This document shows positions 56,213 to 64,000 of a stretch of DNA of 64,000 nucleotides, one piece after another. The stretch comes from Pseudomonas sp. GM49 (lineage in GTDB: Bacteria; Pseudomonadota; Gammaproteobacteria; Pseudomonadales; Pseudomonadaceae). The DNA lies in the NCBI RefSeq assembly GCF_000282355.1, contig NZ_AKJL01000272.1:79193-143192 (forward strand), given 5' to 3'. Position 1 is the stretch's first letter. The number at the start of each line of letters is the position of its first letter. The notes under the pieces were generated by a model, which was not told the origin of the DNA, did no database searches, and saw only the letters and a program-made list of their open reading frames with translations. A program made the position numbers and the translations under genes.

Positions 56213-56795
56213 TTTCGAACTCCTTGCTGTGTCACACAGGTTGGCCAGCCAGTTGAAGTTCAACTCTTCCCCACTACGTGAATCCTGAAACAGGATCGAC
56301 GGACAGCCGTCCAAGCGTTAACAACCCAATAACGCTTTACTTCAAGTCGGGAAAATTTCAACGAGGTACCTATCAAAACTCAATAGGCAACAGGGTGGCT
56401 TGTAGTATAGGAGCAGTCGTATATTCCGCCTGTTCAGGCAGACCGGAATCGTGCTGCAGTTGATGGCGCCCGCTGATGAGCCTTTACCTGGAGATCGGTT
56501 TGACGCAGTGCCAATGGCTCGTTTTTCCTGTCAGGTATTAACCGTTGCAGCAGGCTGGTCCGGATAATTGCGAACAGTTGCACTCGTCGCAAGATAATAA
56601 TCCTCAATAATTATCAATAATCCGCGGTCCGTTTTTTGAGGTGTGTGACACGCCTGGTTTTTACTGCGCAGGCGCTAGAGTGCAGTAGCCCATTGATTTA
56701 CTTGATGGTCGGACGCTCAACTATGTTGTTGAACTCTTGCGCTTAACATTCCGGCCTTCGGTTGCGATTTATCTATCTGAAATGAGGACATGCCC
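56213..56795. promoter_or_regulatory. Divergent intergenic region of the efflux operon and LysR gene
   Basis: 583 bases without a convincing gene. Visible: a small hairpin atcctgaaacaggat (~56282-56296), and three AATAAT copies exactly ten bases apart (56596, 56606, 56616) forming an AT-rich patch. Near the regulator is an imperfect palindrome aggtgtgtgacacgcct (56639-56655). These are candidate operator elements. Confidence 0.55.
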
Positions 56796-57698
56796 ATGGA
56801 CCGCTTCCAGGAAATGCAGGTCTTCGCAGCCGTCGCCCAGGACCAGGGTTTTTCGGCGGCGGCGCGGCGTTTGGGCCTGTCGGCGGCCAGCGTCACCCGA
56901 GCGGTCGCAGCGCTGGAGAAGCGTATTGGCACGCAATTGCTCACACGTACGACGCGCAGCGTGTATTTGAGTGAGGCCGGTCAGCGATATCTGGAGGACT
57001 GTCGGAGAATTCTCGCCGAGGTGCAGGAAGCGGAGGACTCGGCAGCGGGTAGCCATATCCATCCCCGTGGGCAGCTGACCATCACCGCACCGGTTTTGTT
57101 TGGAGAGCTGTTTGTCACGCCGTTGATGGTGAACTACCTGACGCAGTTCCCCGAGGTCTGCATCAACGCGATGCTGGTGGACCGGGTGGTGAGCGTGGTC
57201 GAGGAGGGCGTCGATGTGGCCATCCGCATCGGCGAACTCCCTGACAGCAATCAGCATGCGATCCGCGTGGGCGAGGTGCGGCGGGTGATCTGCGCATCGC
57301 CACAGTTTCTGGCCAGCCATGGTCGGCCCAGGCATCCACAGGAACTGGCCCAGGCGCCGATCATTGCGACATCGGCCATTGGCCAACTCAGGAGTTGGCC
57401 ATTCATTGAAGACGGCGAAACCTTGAGTGTCCGGGCTGAACCGCGGCTGGTGGTGACGGCGAATCAGGCGGCCATCACGGCAGCCAGTTTGGGGTTGGGA
57501 TTCACGCGGGTACTGTCATATCAAGTGGCGAGCAAGGTGGCCGCCGGTGAGCTGGAAATCATTCTGGCCGACTTCGAACTGCCGCCATTGCCCATCCATG
57601 TGCTCTATCAGGGTGGACGCAAAGCGCCGGCCCGGGTGCGCAGTTTTGTGGATTTCGCGGTAAAGACACTGCGCGAGCATCCGGCGCTCAACCACTGA
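56796..57698 (+). CDS. LysR-family transcriptional regulator
   Basis: 300 residues of the group acting near aromatic/xenobiotic efflux genes. Helix-turn-helix GFSAAARRLGLSAASVTRAV, wing LTRTTRSVYLSEAGQRYLED, and a type 2 periplasmic-binding-like effector domain (GVDVAIRIGELPDSNQHAIRV). ATG 56796 is preferred to 56790 because GAGGA is seven bases before it. Likely controls the divergent efflux operon and possibly the downstream GST. Confidence 0.92.
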   Translation: MDRFQEMQVFAAVAQDQGFSAAARRLGLSAASVTRAVAALEKRIGTQLLTRTTRSVYLSEAGQRYLEDCRRILAEVQEAEDSAAGSHIHPRGQLTITAPVLFGELFVTPLMVNYLTQFPEVCINAMLVDRVVSVVEEGVDVAIRIGELPDSNQHAIRVGEVRRVICASPQFLASHGRPRHPQELAQAPIIATSAIGQLRSWPFIEDGETLSVRAEPRLVVTANQAAITAASLGLGFTRVLSYQVASKVAAGELEIILADFELPPLPIHVLYQGGRKAPARVRSFVDFAVKTLREHPALNH

Positions 57699-57700
57699 GT

Positions 57701-57719
57701 TATTTCATCCAATGAAATA
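57701..57719. promoter_or_regulatory. Perfect palindrome after the LysR gene
   Basis: TATTTCAT-CCA-ATGAAATA, two bases after the LysR stop and about 105 bases before the GST gene. It contains the T-N11-A form of LysR sites, so it is a candidate operator. Confidence 0.5.
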
Positions 57720-57825
57720 ATGGATTGCGTTTGCTGGTGATTCTGTTGTTTTGGATGTGAGTGGAAGATACGCCCCATCGGCGCTGCTCTCTCCTGAACA
57801 GCACCACTGACCCGAGGTGTCGACC

Positions 57826-58452
57826 ATGCAAGCGATCAAACTCTACAACTTCCCACGTTCCGGCCACGCCCATCGTGTGGAGTTGATGCTGTCCCTGCTG
57901 CAATTGCCGACCGAATTGATCTTCGTTGACCTCGCCAAGGGCGAACACAAGAAACCGGCGTTCCTTGCGCTCAATGCATTCGGTCAGGTGCCGGTGATTG
58001 ATGACCAGGGCGTGGTGTTGGCCGATTCCAACGCGATTCTGGTTTATCTGGCGCAAAAGTACGGCAACGGTCGCTGGCTGCCGACTGATCCGGTGGAGGC
58101 CGCCAAGGTCCAGCGCTGGTTATCGGTGGCTGCCGGTCCGATTGCCTTCGGCCCTGCCCGGGCACGATTGATCACCGTGTTTGGCGCGCCTTATAACGCT
58201 GAAGAAGTGATTGCCTACGCCCACACCGTGCTCAAAGTGATCGATCACGAACTGGCCAATACGCCGTATCTGGCTGGCAACGAGCCGACGGTGGCCGACG
58301 TCGCCGCCTACAGCTACATCGCCCACGCGCCCGAGGGCAATGTGTCGCTGGACGAGTACGCCAATATTCGCGCCTGGCTGGTTCGCATCGAAGCCTTACC
58401 GGGTTTTGTCGGCATGCCGCGCACCGTCGCCGGTCTGCAAAAAACTGCCTGA
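57826..58452 (+). CDS. Glutathione S-transferase
   Basis: 208 residues. Thioredoxin-like N-terminal domain with [14 protein letters not shown] active-site start, the cis-Pro region [10 protein letters not shown] and the [15 protein letters not shown] block; an all-helical C-terminal domain follows ([19 protein letters not shown]). ATG 57826 has CCCGAGGTG ahead; a GTG at 57817 is less likely. Followed 63 bases later by the fusion oxidoreductase gene, possibly co-transcribed; together they look like a detoxification pair (inference). Confidence 0.92.
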   Translation: MQAIKLYNFPRSGHAHRVELMLSLLQLPTELIFVDLAKGEHKKPAFLALNAFGQVPVIDDQGVVLADSNAILVYLAQKYGNGRWLPTDPVEAAKVQRWLSVAAGPIAFGPARARLITVFGAPYNAEEVIAYAHTVLKVIDHELANTPYLAGNEPTVADVAAYSYIAHAPEGNVSLDEYANIRAWLVRIEALPGFVGMPRTVAGLQKTA

Positions 58453-58515
58453 TGCTGGCGGCCCGGAGTTGCCGGGCCGCCCCGTTCTGCGCCACTGGCG
58501 CAGGGGAGAAGCCAT

Positions 58516-60546
58516 ATGGACCGTTCACCCTGGCATGCCGGCGAGAAACAATTGCAGGCGCATGTAGGCGTTGCCGAACGAATGGAAGTCTTCGGTCGTA
58601 AGGTGATCCGCAGCGAGATGCCGGACCAGCACCGCACGTTCTATCAGCAATTGCCCTTCATGCTGTACGGAGCGGTGGATGCCGACGGTCATCCCTGGGC
58701 CAGTATCCTTGAAGGCCAGCCCGGTTTCGCACACTCGCCAGAACCTGGCCTGCTGCAATTTCGCAGCCTGCCGACCTTTGATGATCCCGCGCAGTTGAGC
58801 GACGGCGCGGCCATCGGCCTGTTGGGCATCGAGTTGCACACCCGTCGTCGCAACCGCATCAACGGGCATGTCCGCGCCATGACCACGGGCGGTTTTGCGG
58901 TGACGGTGGATCAGTCCTTTGGCAATTGCCCGCAGTACATTCAGTTGCGCCAGTTTCACTCGGTGCCGCTGGCCGACCCCTCGACGCGTGTCGCTCAGCA
59001 TTTCAGCGGGCTGGATGATGCGGCCAAAGCCATGATTGCCGAGGCGGACACGTTCTTCGTTGCCAGTTATGTGGATGTCGACGGCGAGCGCTCGGTGGAT
59101 GTATCGCACCGTGGCGGTCAGAGCGGTTTCGTACAGGTGGAAGGCAATCGCCTGACCATTCCGGATTTCGCCGGCAACCTGCATTTCAATACCTTGGGCA
59201 ACCTGTTGCTCAATCCCCGGGCCGGGTTGTTATTCATCGATTTCAATACCGGTGATGTGCTGCAGCTCAGCGGGCGCACCGAAATCATTCTGGAGGGCCC
59301 GCAGGTCGAGGCGTTCCAGGGGGCTGAGCGTCTGTGGACAATCGATGTCGAGCAAGTCGTACGTCGCCCCGCCGCCCTGGCATTGCGCTGGCGTTTCGAC
59401 GGCGTATCACCCACCAGTTTGCTCACCGGCACCTGGGAGCAGGCCACGGCGCGTTTGCAGGCCAAAGCCCTGGGCGATCAATGGCGGCCGTTGCGGGTGA
59501 CGCGGATTGAAGCGCAAAGCCACAGCATCCGCTCGATTTACCTGGAGCCCGCCGATGGGGCCGGCTTGCCACTGTTCCAGGCCGGGCAGCATTTGCCCCT
59601 GCGCTTCAACATTGACGGCGATGTACATATCCGCACGTACAGTTTATCGAGCGCTCCGTCCGATGATTTTTTCCGCATCAGCGTGAAGCGAGACGGGCGG
59701 GTGTCTACGCATTTGCATGAGCAGATCCGTGTTGGCGACCTGTTGGAGGCGCGAGCACCGCAAGGGCATTTCACCGTGGCGCCCCATGAGCGTCGGCCAC
59801 TGGTGTTGCTGGCGGCCGGGGTGGGTATCACGCCGCTGCTGTCGATGCTGCGCGAGGTGGTTTACCAGGGATTGCGCACGCGCCGTATCCGCCCAACGTG
59901 GTTTATCCAGAGTTCGCGCACGCTGGCCGACCAGCCGTTTCGCCGCGAACTGGATCGCTTGCTCGAAGACGCCGGTGACGCGGTGCGGGTGGTGCGGTTG
60001 CTCAGCCAACCGGAAGCCGAGGCGGTGCAAGGAGAGGACTTCGACCTCAGTGGACGGATCGACGTCGCGCTGCTCAAGGATCTGCTGACGGTCGAGGATT
60101 ACGATCAGCTGGATTTTGTCGTCTGTGGCCCCGGAAGTTTTACCCAGGCGCTGTACGACGGCCTGCGCGAACTGGACATTCGCGATTCGCGGATTCATGC
60201 CGAAACCTTCGGCCCGTCGACCTTGCGCCGGCGTCCGGACCCCGATGCGGTGGTCATCGAGCAACCGCCAGCCGCCACCTCGTCCGTGCCCGTGGTGTTC
60301 CAGCGCTCGGCCAAGGAGGCTCGCTGGCAACCGGAGGGCGGCAGTTTGCTGGAGTTGGCGGAAAGCCGGGGCCTGCGTCCGGAATTCAGTTGTCGCGGTG
60401 GCTCCTGCGGCACCTGCAAGACGCGGCTGGTCAGCGGTCAGGTGCATTACCCACTGCCGCCAGCCGAGGTGCCGGATGACGGACACGTACTGATTTGCTG
60501 TGCGATTCCGGCGCAGGGGGCGCAGCCGTTGGTGCTGGATATCTGA
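58516..60546 (+). CDS. PNPOx-like / ferredoxin-reductase / 2Fe-2S ferredoxin fusion protein
   Basis: 676 residues in three parts. Residues ~35-320 form a pyridoxamine-phosphate-oxidase-like FMN-binding region (QLPFMLYGAVDADGHPWASI; LLGIELHTRRRNRINGHV; GNCPQYIQ). Residues ~335-560 are an FNR-type reductase with the FAD motif RTYSLSS (373-379) and the NAD(P) motif LAAGVGITPLLSML. Residues ~590-676 are a ferredoxin domain with CRGGSCGTC ligands (C626, C631, C634) and a fourth Cys at 661 or 662. It would pass electrons from NAD(P)H through FAD to the iron-sulfur centre and perhaps to the first domain. Substrate unknown; similar fusions are known among pseudomonads. Confidence 0.9.
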   Translation: MDRSPWHAGEKQLQAHVGVAERMEVFGRKVIRSEMPDQHRTFYQQLPFMLYGAVDADGHPWASILEGQPGFAHSPEPGLLQFRSLPTFDDPAQLSDGAAIGLLGIELHTRRRNRINGHVRAMTTGGFAVTVDQSFGNCPQYIQLRQFHSVPLADPSTRVAQHFSGLDDAAKAMIAEADTFFVASYVDVDGERSVDVSHRGGQSGFVQVEGNRLTIPDFAGNLHFNTLGNLLLNPRAGLLFIDFNTGDVLQLSGRTEIILEGPQVEAFQGAERLWTIDVEQVVRRPAALALRWRFDGVSPTSLLTGTWEQATARLQAKALGDQWRPLRVTRIEAQSHSIRSIYLEPADGAGLPLFQAGQHLPLRFNIDGDVHIRTYSLSSAPSDDFFRISVKRDGRVSTHLHEQIRVGDLLEARAPQGHFTVAPHERRPLVLLAAGVGITPLLSMLREVVYQGLRTRRIRPTWFIQSSRTLADQPFRRELDRLLEDAGDAVRVVRLLSQPEAEAVQGEDFDLSGRIDVALLKDLLTVEDYDQLDFVVCGPGSFTQALYDGLRELDIRDSRIHAETFGPSTLRRRPDPDAVVIEQPPAATSSVPVVFQRSAKEARWQPEGGSLLELAESRGLRPEFSCRGGSCGTCKTRLVSGQVHYPLPPAEVPDDGHVLICCAIPAQGAQPLVLDI

Positions 60547-60609
60547 AGGAACATTGCAGGCGAACATTGCCCGTCGGTCGATGGCTGAGTAGGGTAGGGG
60601 CAGAACGAA

Positions 60610-60691
60610 AAAGGGCCGCATAGGCTAATGCCATTCGGTCAAGCCCGCTCCCACAAGGTTTGCGGTGTGCAAACGCTTAACGCGGCCCTTT
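60610..60691. repeat. Inverted repeat around a half REP element
   Basis: A 10-base inverted repeat aaagggccgc / gcggcccttt (60610-60619, 60682-60691) brackets a single REP arm gtcaagcccgctcccaca. Possible terminator of the fusion gene. Confidence 0.5.
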
Positions 60692-60716
60692 CTGCATTTC
60701 AGGGACAGGCGTTTCA

Positions 60717-61913
60717 ATGGTTTTTTTCACTCGCTCGATCGCCTTGCTGCTGGCGCTGGTGCTGACCGCCGGATGCGAAAGGCACGACGCACCGCCGCTG
60801 GATCAGCAACTCTACATCTGGCAGCGGCAGTGGACGCAGGCCCACGCCGCCGCCCTCAGGGACAGCCGCGCCGATTTTTCGACGTTGCGGGTGCTGGCCT
60901 TGCAGGCCTTCCCCAATGCCGGCTGGAGCCGGGCCCGAATTGATCCGGTATTGCTCAGGCGCGATGGGCGGCCGGTGATTGCGGTGGTGCGCCTGGATGG
61001 GCAGCTCAAGGCACTCGATCAGGAGGAGGTCACAGCGCAGATCCGCCAGGTAATCAGCGATTGGCAGGAACAAGGCTTGAACCTTGTTGGCGTGGAAATC
61101 GACCACGACGCCGGTAACGCCCGGCTACCGGCGTATCGCCGGTTTCTGGCGCAATTGCGCGTAGCGTTGCCGACTTCGCTGCCCCTGAGCATCACCGCAT
61201 TGCCGTCCTGGCTCGACAGTCGCGAACTGCCGGCGCTGTTATCCACAGTCGATAGCAGCGTGCTGCAGGTGCACGCGGTGAGCGATCCGCGTCGCGGTTT
61301 GTTTGATGCCGATCAGGCCTGGCAATGGGCGAAGGCCTGGAGCCGTATCACGACGAAACCGTTCTATCTGGCGCTACCGGCCTATGGCGTGGCACTGCTG
61401 CCGTCGGTGGACGGCGCACCGGTTGTGGAAAGCGAAGTGACGCTGGAGCGCGAAGGCCTGCGCCGGGAATTACTCGCCGATCCGCTGTCGTTGCGCACCC
61501 TCGGTAGCGAGTTACGTGCCGATCCACCCGAACATCTGGCGGGCCTGATCTGGTTTCGCCTGCCATTGGCAAACGACCGTCGGGCCTGGAGTTTGACCAC
61601 CTTGCGCGCCGTGGCGCGTGCCGATGTCCTCGACAGTCAGTTGACGCTGCAACTCTCGGCCGACAATGGCCTCTATGACATCGGCCTCAGCAACCAGGGC
61701 AACCTCGACAGCGCCTGGCCCGAACGCCTGACACTCGCGGTCAGCTGCTGTGAAGGGGCCGATGCCTTGGCCGGTTACGCGTTGCAACAGCGTCCGGATC
61801 TGCTTACCTTCACCCGCCTGCGCGATGGCCGAATACCGGCCGGCGGACAGCGTGCCATTGGTTGGGCTCGCTGCGCACACATTGATCAAGGAGGTTCGAA
61901 TGTTCACCCGTAA
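60717..61913 (+). CDS. DUF3142-type lipoprotein
   Basis: 398 residues. A lipoprotein signal peptide ends at LTAGC (Cys20), followed by a glycosidase-like barrel pattern (VIAVVRLDGQL; GVEIDHDAGNARLPAYRRFL; ITALPSWLDSREL; FYLALPAYG), which matches what I recall of DUF3142 proteins. No function is established. Its end overlaps the next gene by 14 bases, so the two are coupled. A DnaA box lies inside at 61239. Confidence 0.8.
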   Translation: MVFFTRSIALLLALVLTAGCERHDAPPLDQQLYIWQRQWTQAHAAALRDSRADFSTLRVLALQAFPNAGWSRARIDPVLLRRDGRPVIAVVRLDGQLKALDQEEVTAQIRQVISDWQEQGLNLVGVEIDHDAGNARLPAYRRFLAQLRVALPTSLPLSITALPSWLDSRELPALLSTVDSSVLQVHAVSDPRRGLFDADQAWQWAKAWSRITTKPFYLALPAYGVALLPSVDGAPVVESEVTLEREGLRRELLADPLSLRTLGSELRADPPEHLAGLIWFRLPLANDRRAWSLTTLRAVARADVLDSQLTLQLSADNGLYDIGLSNQGNLDSAWPERLTLAVSCCEGADALAGYALQQRPDLLTFTRLRDGRIPAGGQRAIGWARCAHIDQGGSNVHP

Positions 61914-64000
61914 CTGGCCGCGTCATTTGCTTTGCCTGAGCCTCAGCCTGCCGCTGGGCTCGGCGCTGGCCTGCGGCCCGGACTTCCCCATGCGCTTGCT
62001 GGACAACCGTGGCCAGTCGCTGGCGGAACTGCCCGAAGGCAACTTCAGCTTTGAAATCAGCCGTCTCGGCCACGCCATCAACGGCTTGAAGAACGTCACC
62101 GCTGGCGCCAACTACAGCGATGAACCTGACCTTGTAGCGCAACGGGATCAGGCCGAGCAGGCCGGACTGTCCGCTGAGCAACAAGTGTTGGTGAAACACC
62201 TGCGCAGCCTGACCGATGCCCATCAGGTTGAAACCGAAGGAGCGCAACTGCCGCCGGAGCTCAGGTTGTACCTGGCGGGCGCCGTGGCATTTGGTACGGG
62301 TGATCCTGCCTTGGCCGCCGGGTATTTCAAGAAAGTGCTGGCGTTGCCCGCCGAGCAACGGGCCTCGCGCAGCACCTGGGCGGCTTACTCGCTGGGGCGC
62401 GCGTTGTTCGCCATGAGTGCCGAAGCCGATGCGGCGCCGGATCTGCTCGAACAATCCCGCAAAGCCTTCGAGCAAACCCGGCAATTGAGCATCGACGGCT
62501 TCAGCGATCCGCTGGAACTGGGTGTCGCCAGCCTCGGCGAAGAAGCCCGGGTGGTGCGCACCGCTGGCGACTGGAACCGCGCCATCGAGCTGTACGCCAC
62601 GCAAAATCTGCACGGCTCCACGGTGGGCTACGAATCGCTGAAGCTGTTGATGGCAGACTTGATGGCGCTGCCGGAGGATCAAGTGGCCGAATTGCTCAAG
62701 GGCCAGCCCGTGCAGCAGTTGGTGACTGCATCGCTGATCAGCCGGTTGGGCTGGTCCTTCGGCGATCAACCACCCAACGAACAGAAAATGATCAAGCTGC
62801 TGCAAAACAGCACTCGCGGCAGTCTTGAAAACGCCGACCGCCTCGCGGCGATGAATTATCAACAGGGCGATTACGCCAGCGCCAAGGCTTTCCTTGAGCA
62901 TGCCGGCGATGGCGGGTTGGCCTGGTGGCTGCGGGCAAAACTGGCGGTGCGCGAGGGCGATAAAAACGCGGCCGCCGCAGCCTATGCCAAAGCAGCCCAG
63001 GCCTTCCCGCAGAATGAATCCTGGGGCGAGCGACGGACCCCGGACTTCGATTACGAAACACTTCAGCCCAAATGCCGGGTCGAGGGTGAAAGTGCGATCC
63101 TGGCCTTGCAACGCGGGGACTACCTGCAGGCCTTCGATCAGCTGTATCGCAGCAAAGGCATTTACTGGTTCGACGCCGCCACCGTCGCCGAGCGCGTGTT
63201 GACCCTCGAAGAACTTAAGCACTACGTCGACACACAAGTGCCCGCTCCGCCGCCGCTCAGCCAGCAGGAACGCGACAATTACGTGCCCTTGCCGGTGGCG
63301 GCGAGCCTGCGCAATCTGCTGGGGCGGCGTTTGTTGCGCGAGGGGCATTACGAGCAAGCGCTGGTGTACTTCGACAATGACGGCTTGCGGCACAAGGCCA
63401 GGTTGTATGGCGAGCAACGTCTGGCGGCTGATTCAGCCTGGTGGCCGACCCGTCGCGCCGCTGCGCTGTTCAATGCGGCCTGGACGGCACGCGAGTGGGG
63501 CATGGACATTCTGGGCTATGAAACGGCGCCGGATTACGCCACGTTCGGCGGTAACTTCGTTCTCGAAAACGCCGAACTCAAAGTCGGTCCATTGGTGGCC
63601 GAGGATGAAGTGAAGCGCCAGCAGGCCAGTGCTGCCCAGCCAGATCGGCGTTACCACTATCGCTTCGTGGCCACGGCGTTGGCGAGCAAGGCCGCGGATA
63701 ACTTGCCTCACACCAGCCAGGCGTTCGCAGCGGTGCTGTGCGAAGCGTCGGGGTGGAACAGCAGCCTTGAGGAGCAAAGTGCGATTTATCAGCGCTATGT
63801 CAAAGAAGGGCCTTACGTGGAATGGGCCGCCGATTTCGGCCACCAATGCCCGTATCCCGACTTCGAGAACGCCGACAAACGCTACGTGACTCAAGTCACC
63901 GACGCTGCGCGTTCGGCCTTGCGGCCGTACAAGACACTGTTACAGATTGGTGGCGTACTGGCGGTCGCGGCAGCCGCGCTGTTGTTGTTCAATCGCCGCC
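61900..64000 (+). CDS. Exported TPR-like protein with C-terminal membrane anchor, partial
   Basis: ATG 61900 (preceded by GGAGG) opens a frame that reads 700 codons to the window edge without a stop. A type I signal peptide (RHLLCLSLSLPLGSALA) comes first, then long alpha-helical repeats typical of tetratricopeptides (ALAAGYFKKVLALPAEQRAS, RAIELYATQNLH, MNYQQGDYASAKAFLEHAGD, LRNLLGRRLLREGHYEQALV). Near the edge is a hydrophobic segment IGGVLAVAAAALLLFN, a possible membrane anchor. Translationally coupled to the lipoprotein gene. Not recognised as a named family. Confidence 0.82.
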   Translation, partial: MFTRNWPRHLLCLSLSLPLGSALACGPDFPMRLLDNRGQSLAELPEGNFSFEISRLGHAINGLKNVTAGANYSDEPDLVAQRDQAEQAGLSAEQQVLVKHLRSLTDAHQVETEGAQLPPELRLYLAGAVAFGTGDPALAAGYFKKVLALPAEQRASRSTWAAYSLGRALFAMSAEADAAPDLLEQSRKAFEQTRQLSIDGFSDPLELGVASLGEEARVVRTAGDWNRAIELYATQNLHGSTVGYESLKLLMADLMALPEDQVAELLKGQPVQQLVTASLISRLGWSFGDQPPNEQKMIKLLQNSTRGSLENADRLAAMNYQQGDYASAKAFLEHAGDGGLAWWLRAKLAVREGDKNAAAAAYAKAAQAFPQNESWGERRTPDFDYETLQPKCRVEGESAILALQRGDYLQAFDQLYRSKGIYWFDAATVAERVLTLEELKHYVDTQVPAPPPLSQQERDNYVPLPVAASLRNLLGRRLLREGHYEQALVYFDNDGLRHKARLYGEQRLAADSAWWPTRRAAALFNAAWTAREWGMDILGYETAPDYATFGGNFVLENAELKVGPLVAEDEVKRQQASAAQPDRRYHYRFVATALASKAADNLPHTSQAFAAVLCEASGWNSSLEEQSAIYQRYVKEGPYVEWAADFGHQCPYPDFENADKRYVTQVTDAARSALRPYKTLLQIGGVLAVAAAALLLFNRR

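Noticed and set aside
51409..64000. Genomic island or prophage at the right end
   Set aside because: Base composition and codon use look like the rest; no integrase, transposase, tRNA or att-like repeats.

Overview
The window is an ori-proximal chromosomal segment of a Pseudomonas, most likely from the P. fluorescens group. Three things point there: the gene order around dnaA-dnaN-recF-gyrB and rpmH-rnpA-yidD-yidC-mnmE-mnmG-rsmG-parA-parB-atp-glmU-glmR-glmS, close resemblance of the proteins to remembered Pseudomonas sequences, and the typical Pseudomonas REP elements (GTGGGAGCGGGCTTGCTCGCGA and GTAGGAGCGAGCTTGCTCGCGA types). I see no tRNA, rRNA, CRISPR array, insertion sequence or prophage. 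All identifications are by reading; no database search was possible.

Layout. 1-4.6 kb: choline-sulfate use (partial LysR regulator, betC, choX) and a SulP anion transporter. 4.7-14.7 kb: housekeeping genes (aroE, hemF, qor, tsaC, dprA, a TsaP-like protein, def, fmt, rsmB, trkA). 14.9-21.6 kb: a TPR protein, a PilZ protein, a lipid A acyltransferase, tag, glyQ-glyS, gmhB, plsC. 21.8-24.2 kb: a divergent sensor kinase/response regulator pair. 24.3-30.5 kb: gyrB-recF-dnaN-dnaA on the minus strand, with two parS sites inside recF. 30.5-31.1 kb: oriC. 31.1-39.8 kb: rpmH to parB on the plus strand, with a second origin-like, DnaA-box-rich region between mnmE and mnmG. 39.9-47.1 kb: the nine-gene ATP synthase operon. 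47.2-51.4 kb: amino-sugar synthesis (glmU, glmR, glmS). 51.4-64 kb looks more accessory: a minus-strand four-gene export operon (AI-2E-type permease, outer-membrane factor, HlyD adaptor, FUSC-type membrane protein), a divergent LysR regulator, a GST, a large PNPOx-reductase-ferredoxin fusion, and a coupled pair made of a DUF3142-type lipoprotein and a membrane-anchored periplasmic protein that runs off the window.

How parts work together. DnaA, DnaN and GyrB replicate from oriC, and ParA/ParB act on the parS sites in recF to segregate the origin. RpmH, RnpA, YidD, YidC, MnmE, MnmG and RsmG form the usual translation/membrane-insertion neighbourhood. The atp genes encode the whole F1Fo enzyme in standard order. 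GlmU and GlmS supply UDP-GlcNAc, with a DeoR-family regulator between them.

Most unusual observations: (i) at least 32 exact copies of the DnaA box TTATCCACA in 64 kb, where about 0.5 is expected by chance, several starting within a few bases after a stop codon; (ii) two genes that look like clean in-frame losses of an N-terminal sensing or binding domain (LysM in the TsaP-like protein, CHASE2 in the sensor kinase); (iii) a second origin-like region; (iv) two parS sites read in the same frame of recF, both encoding Phe-His-Val-Glu; (v) the coupled lipoprotein/TPR-like pair of unknown function at the right edge.
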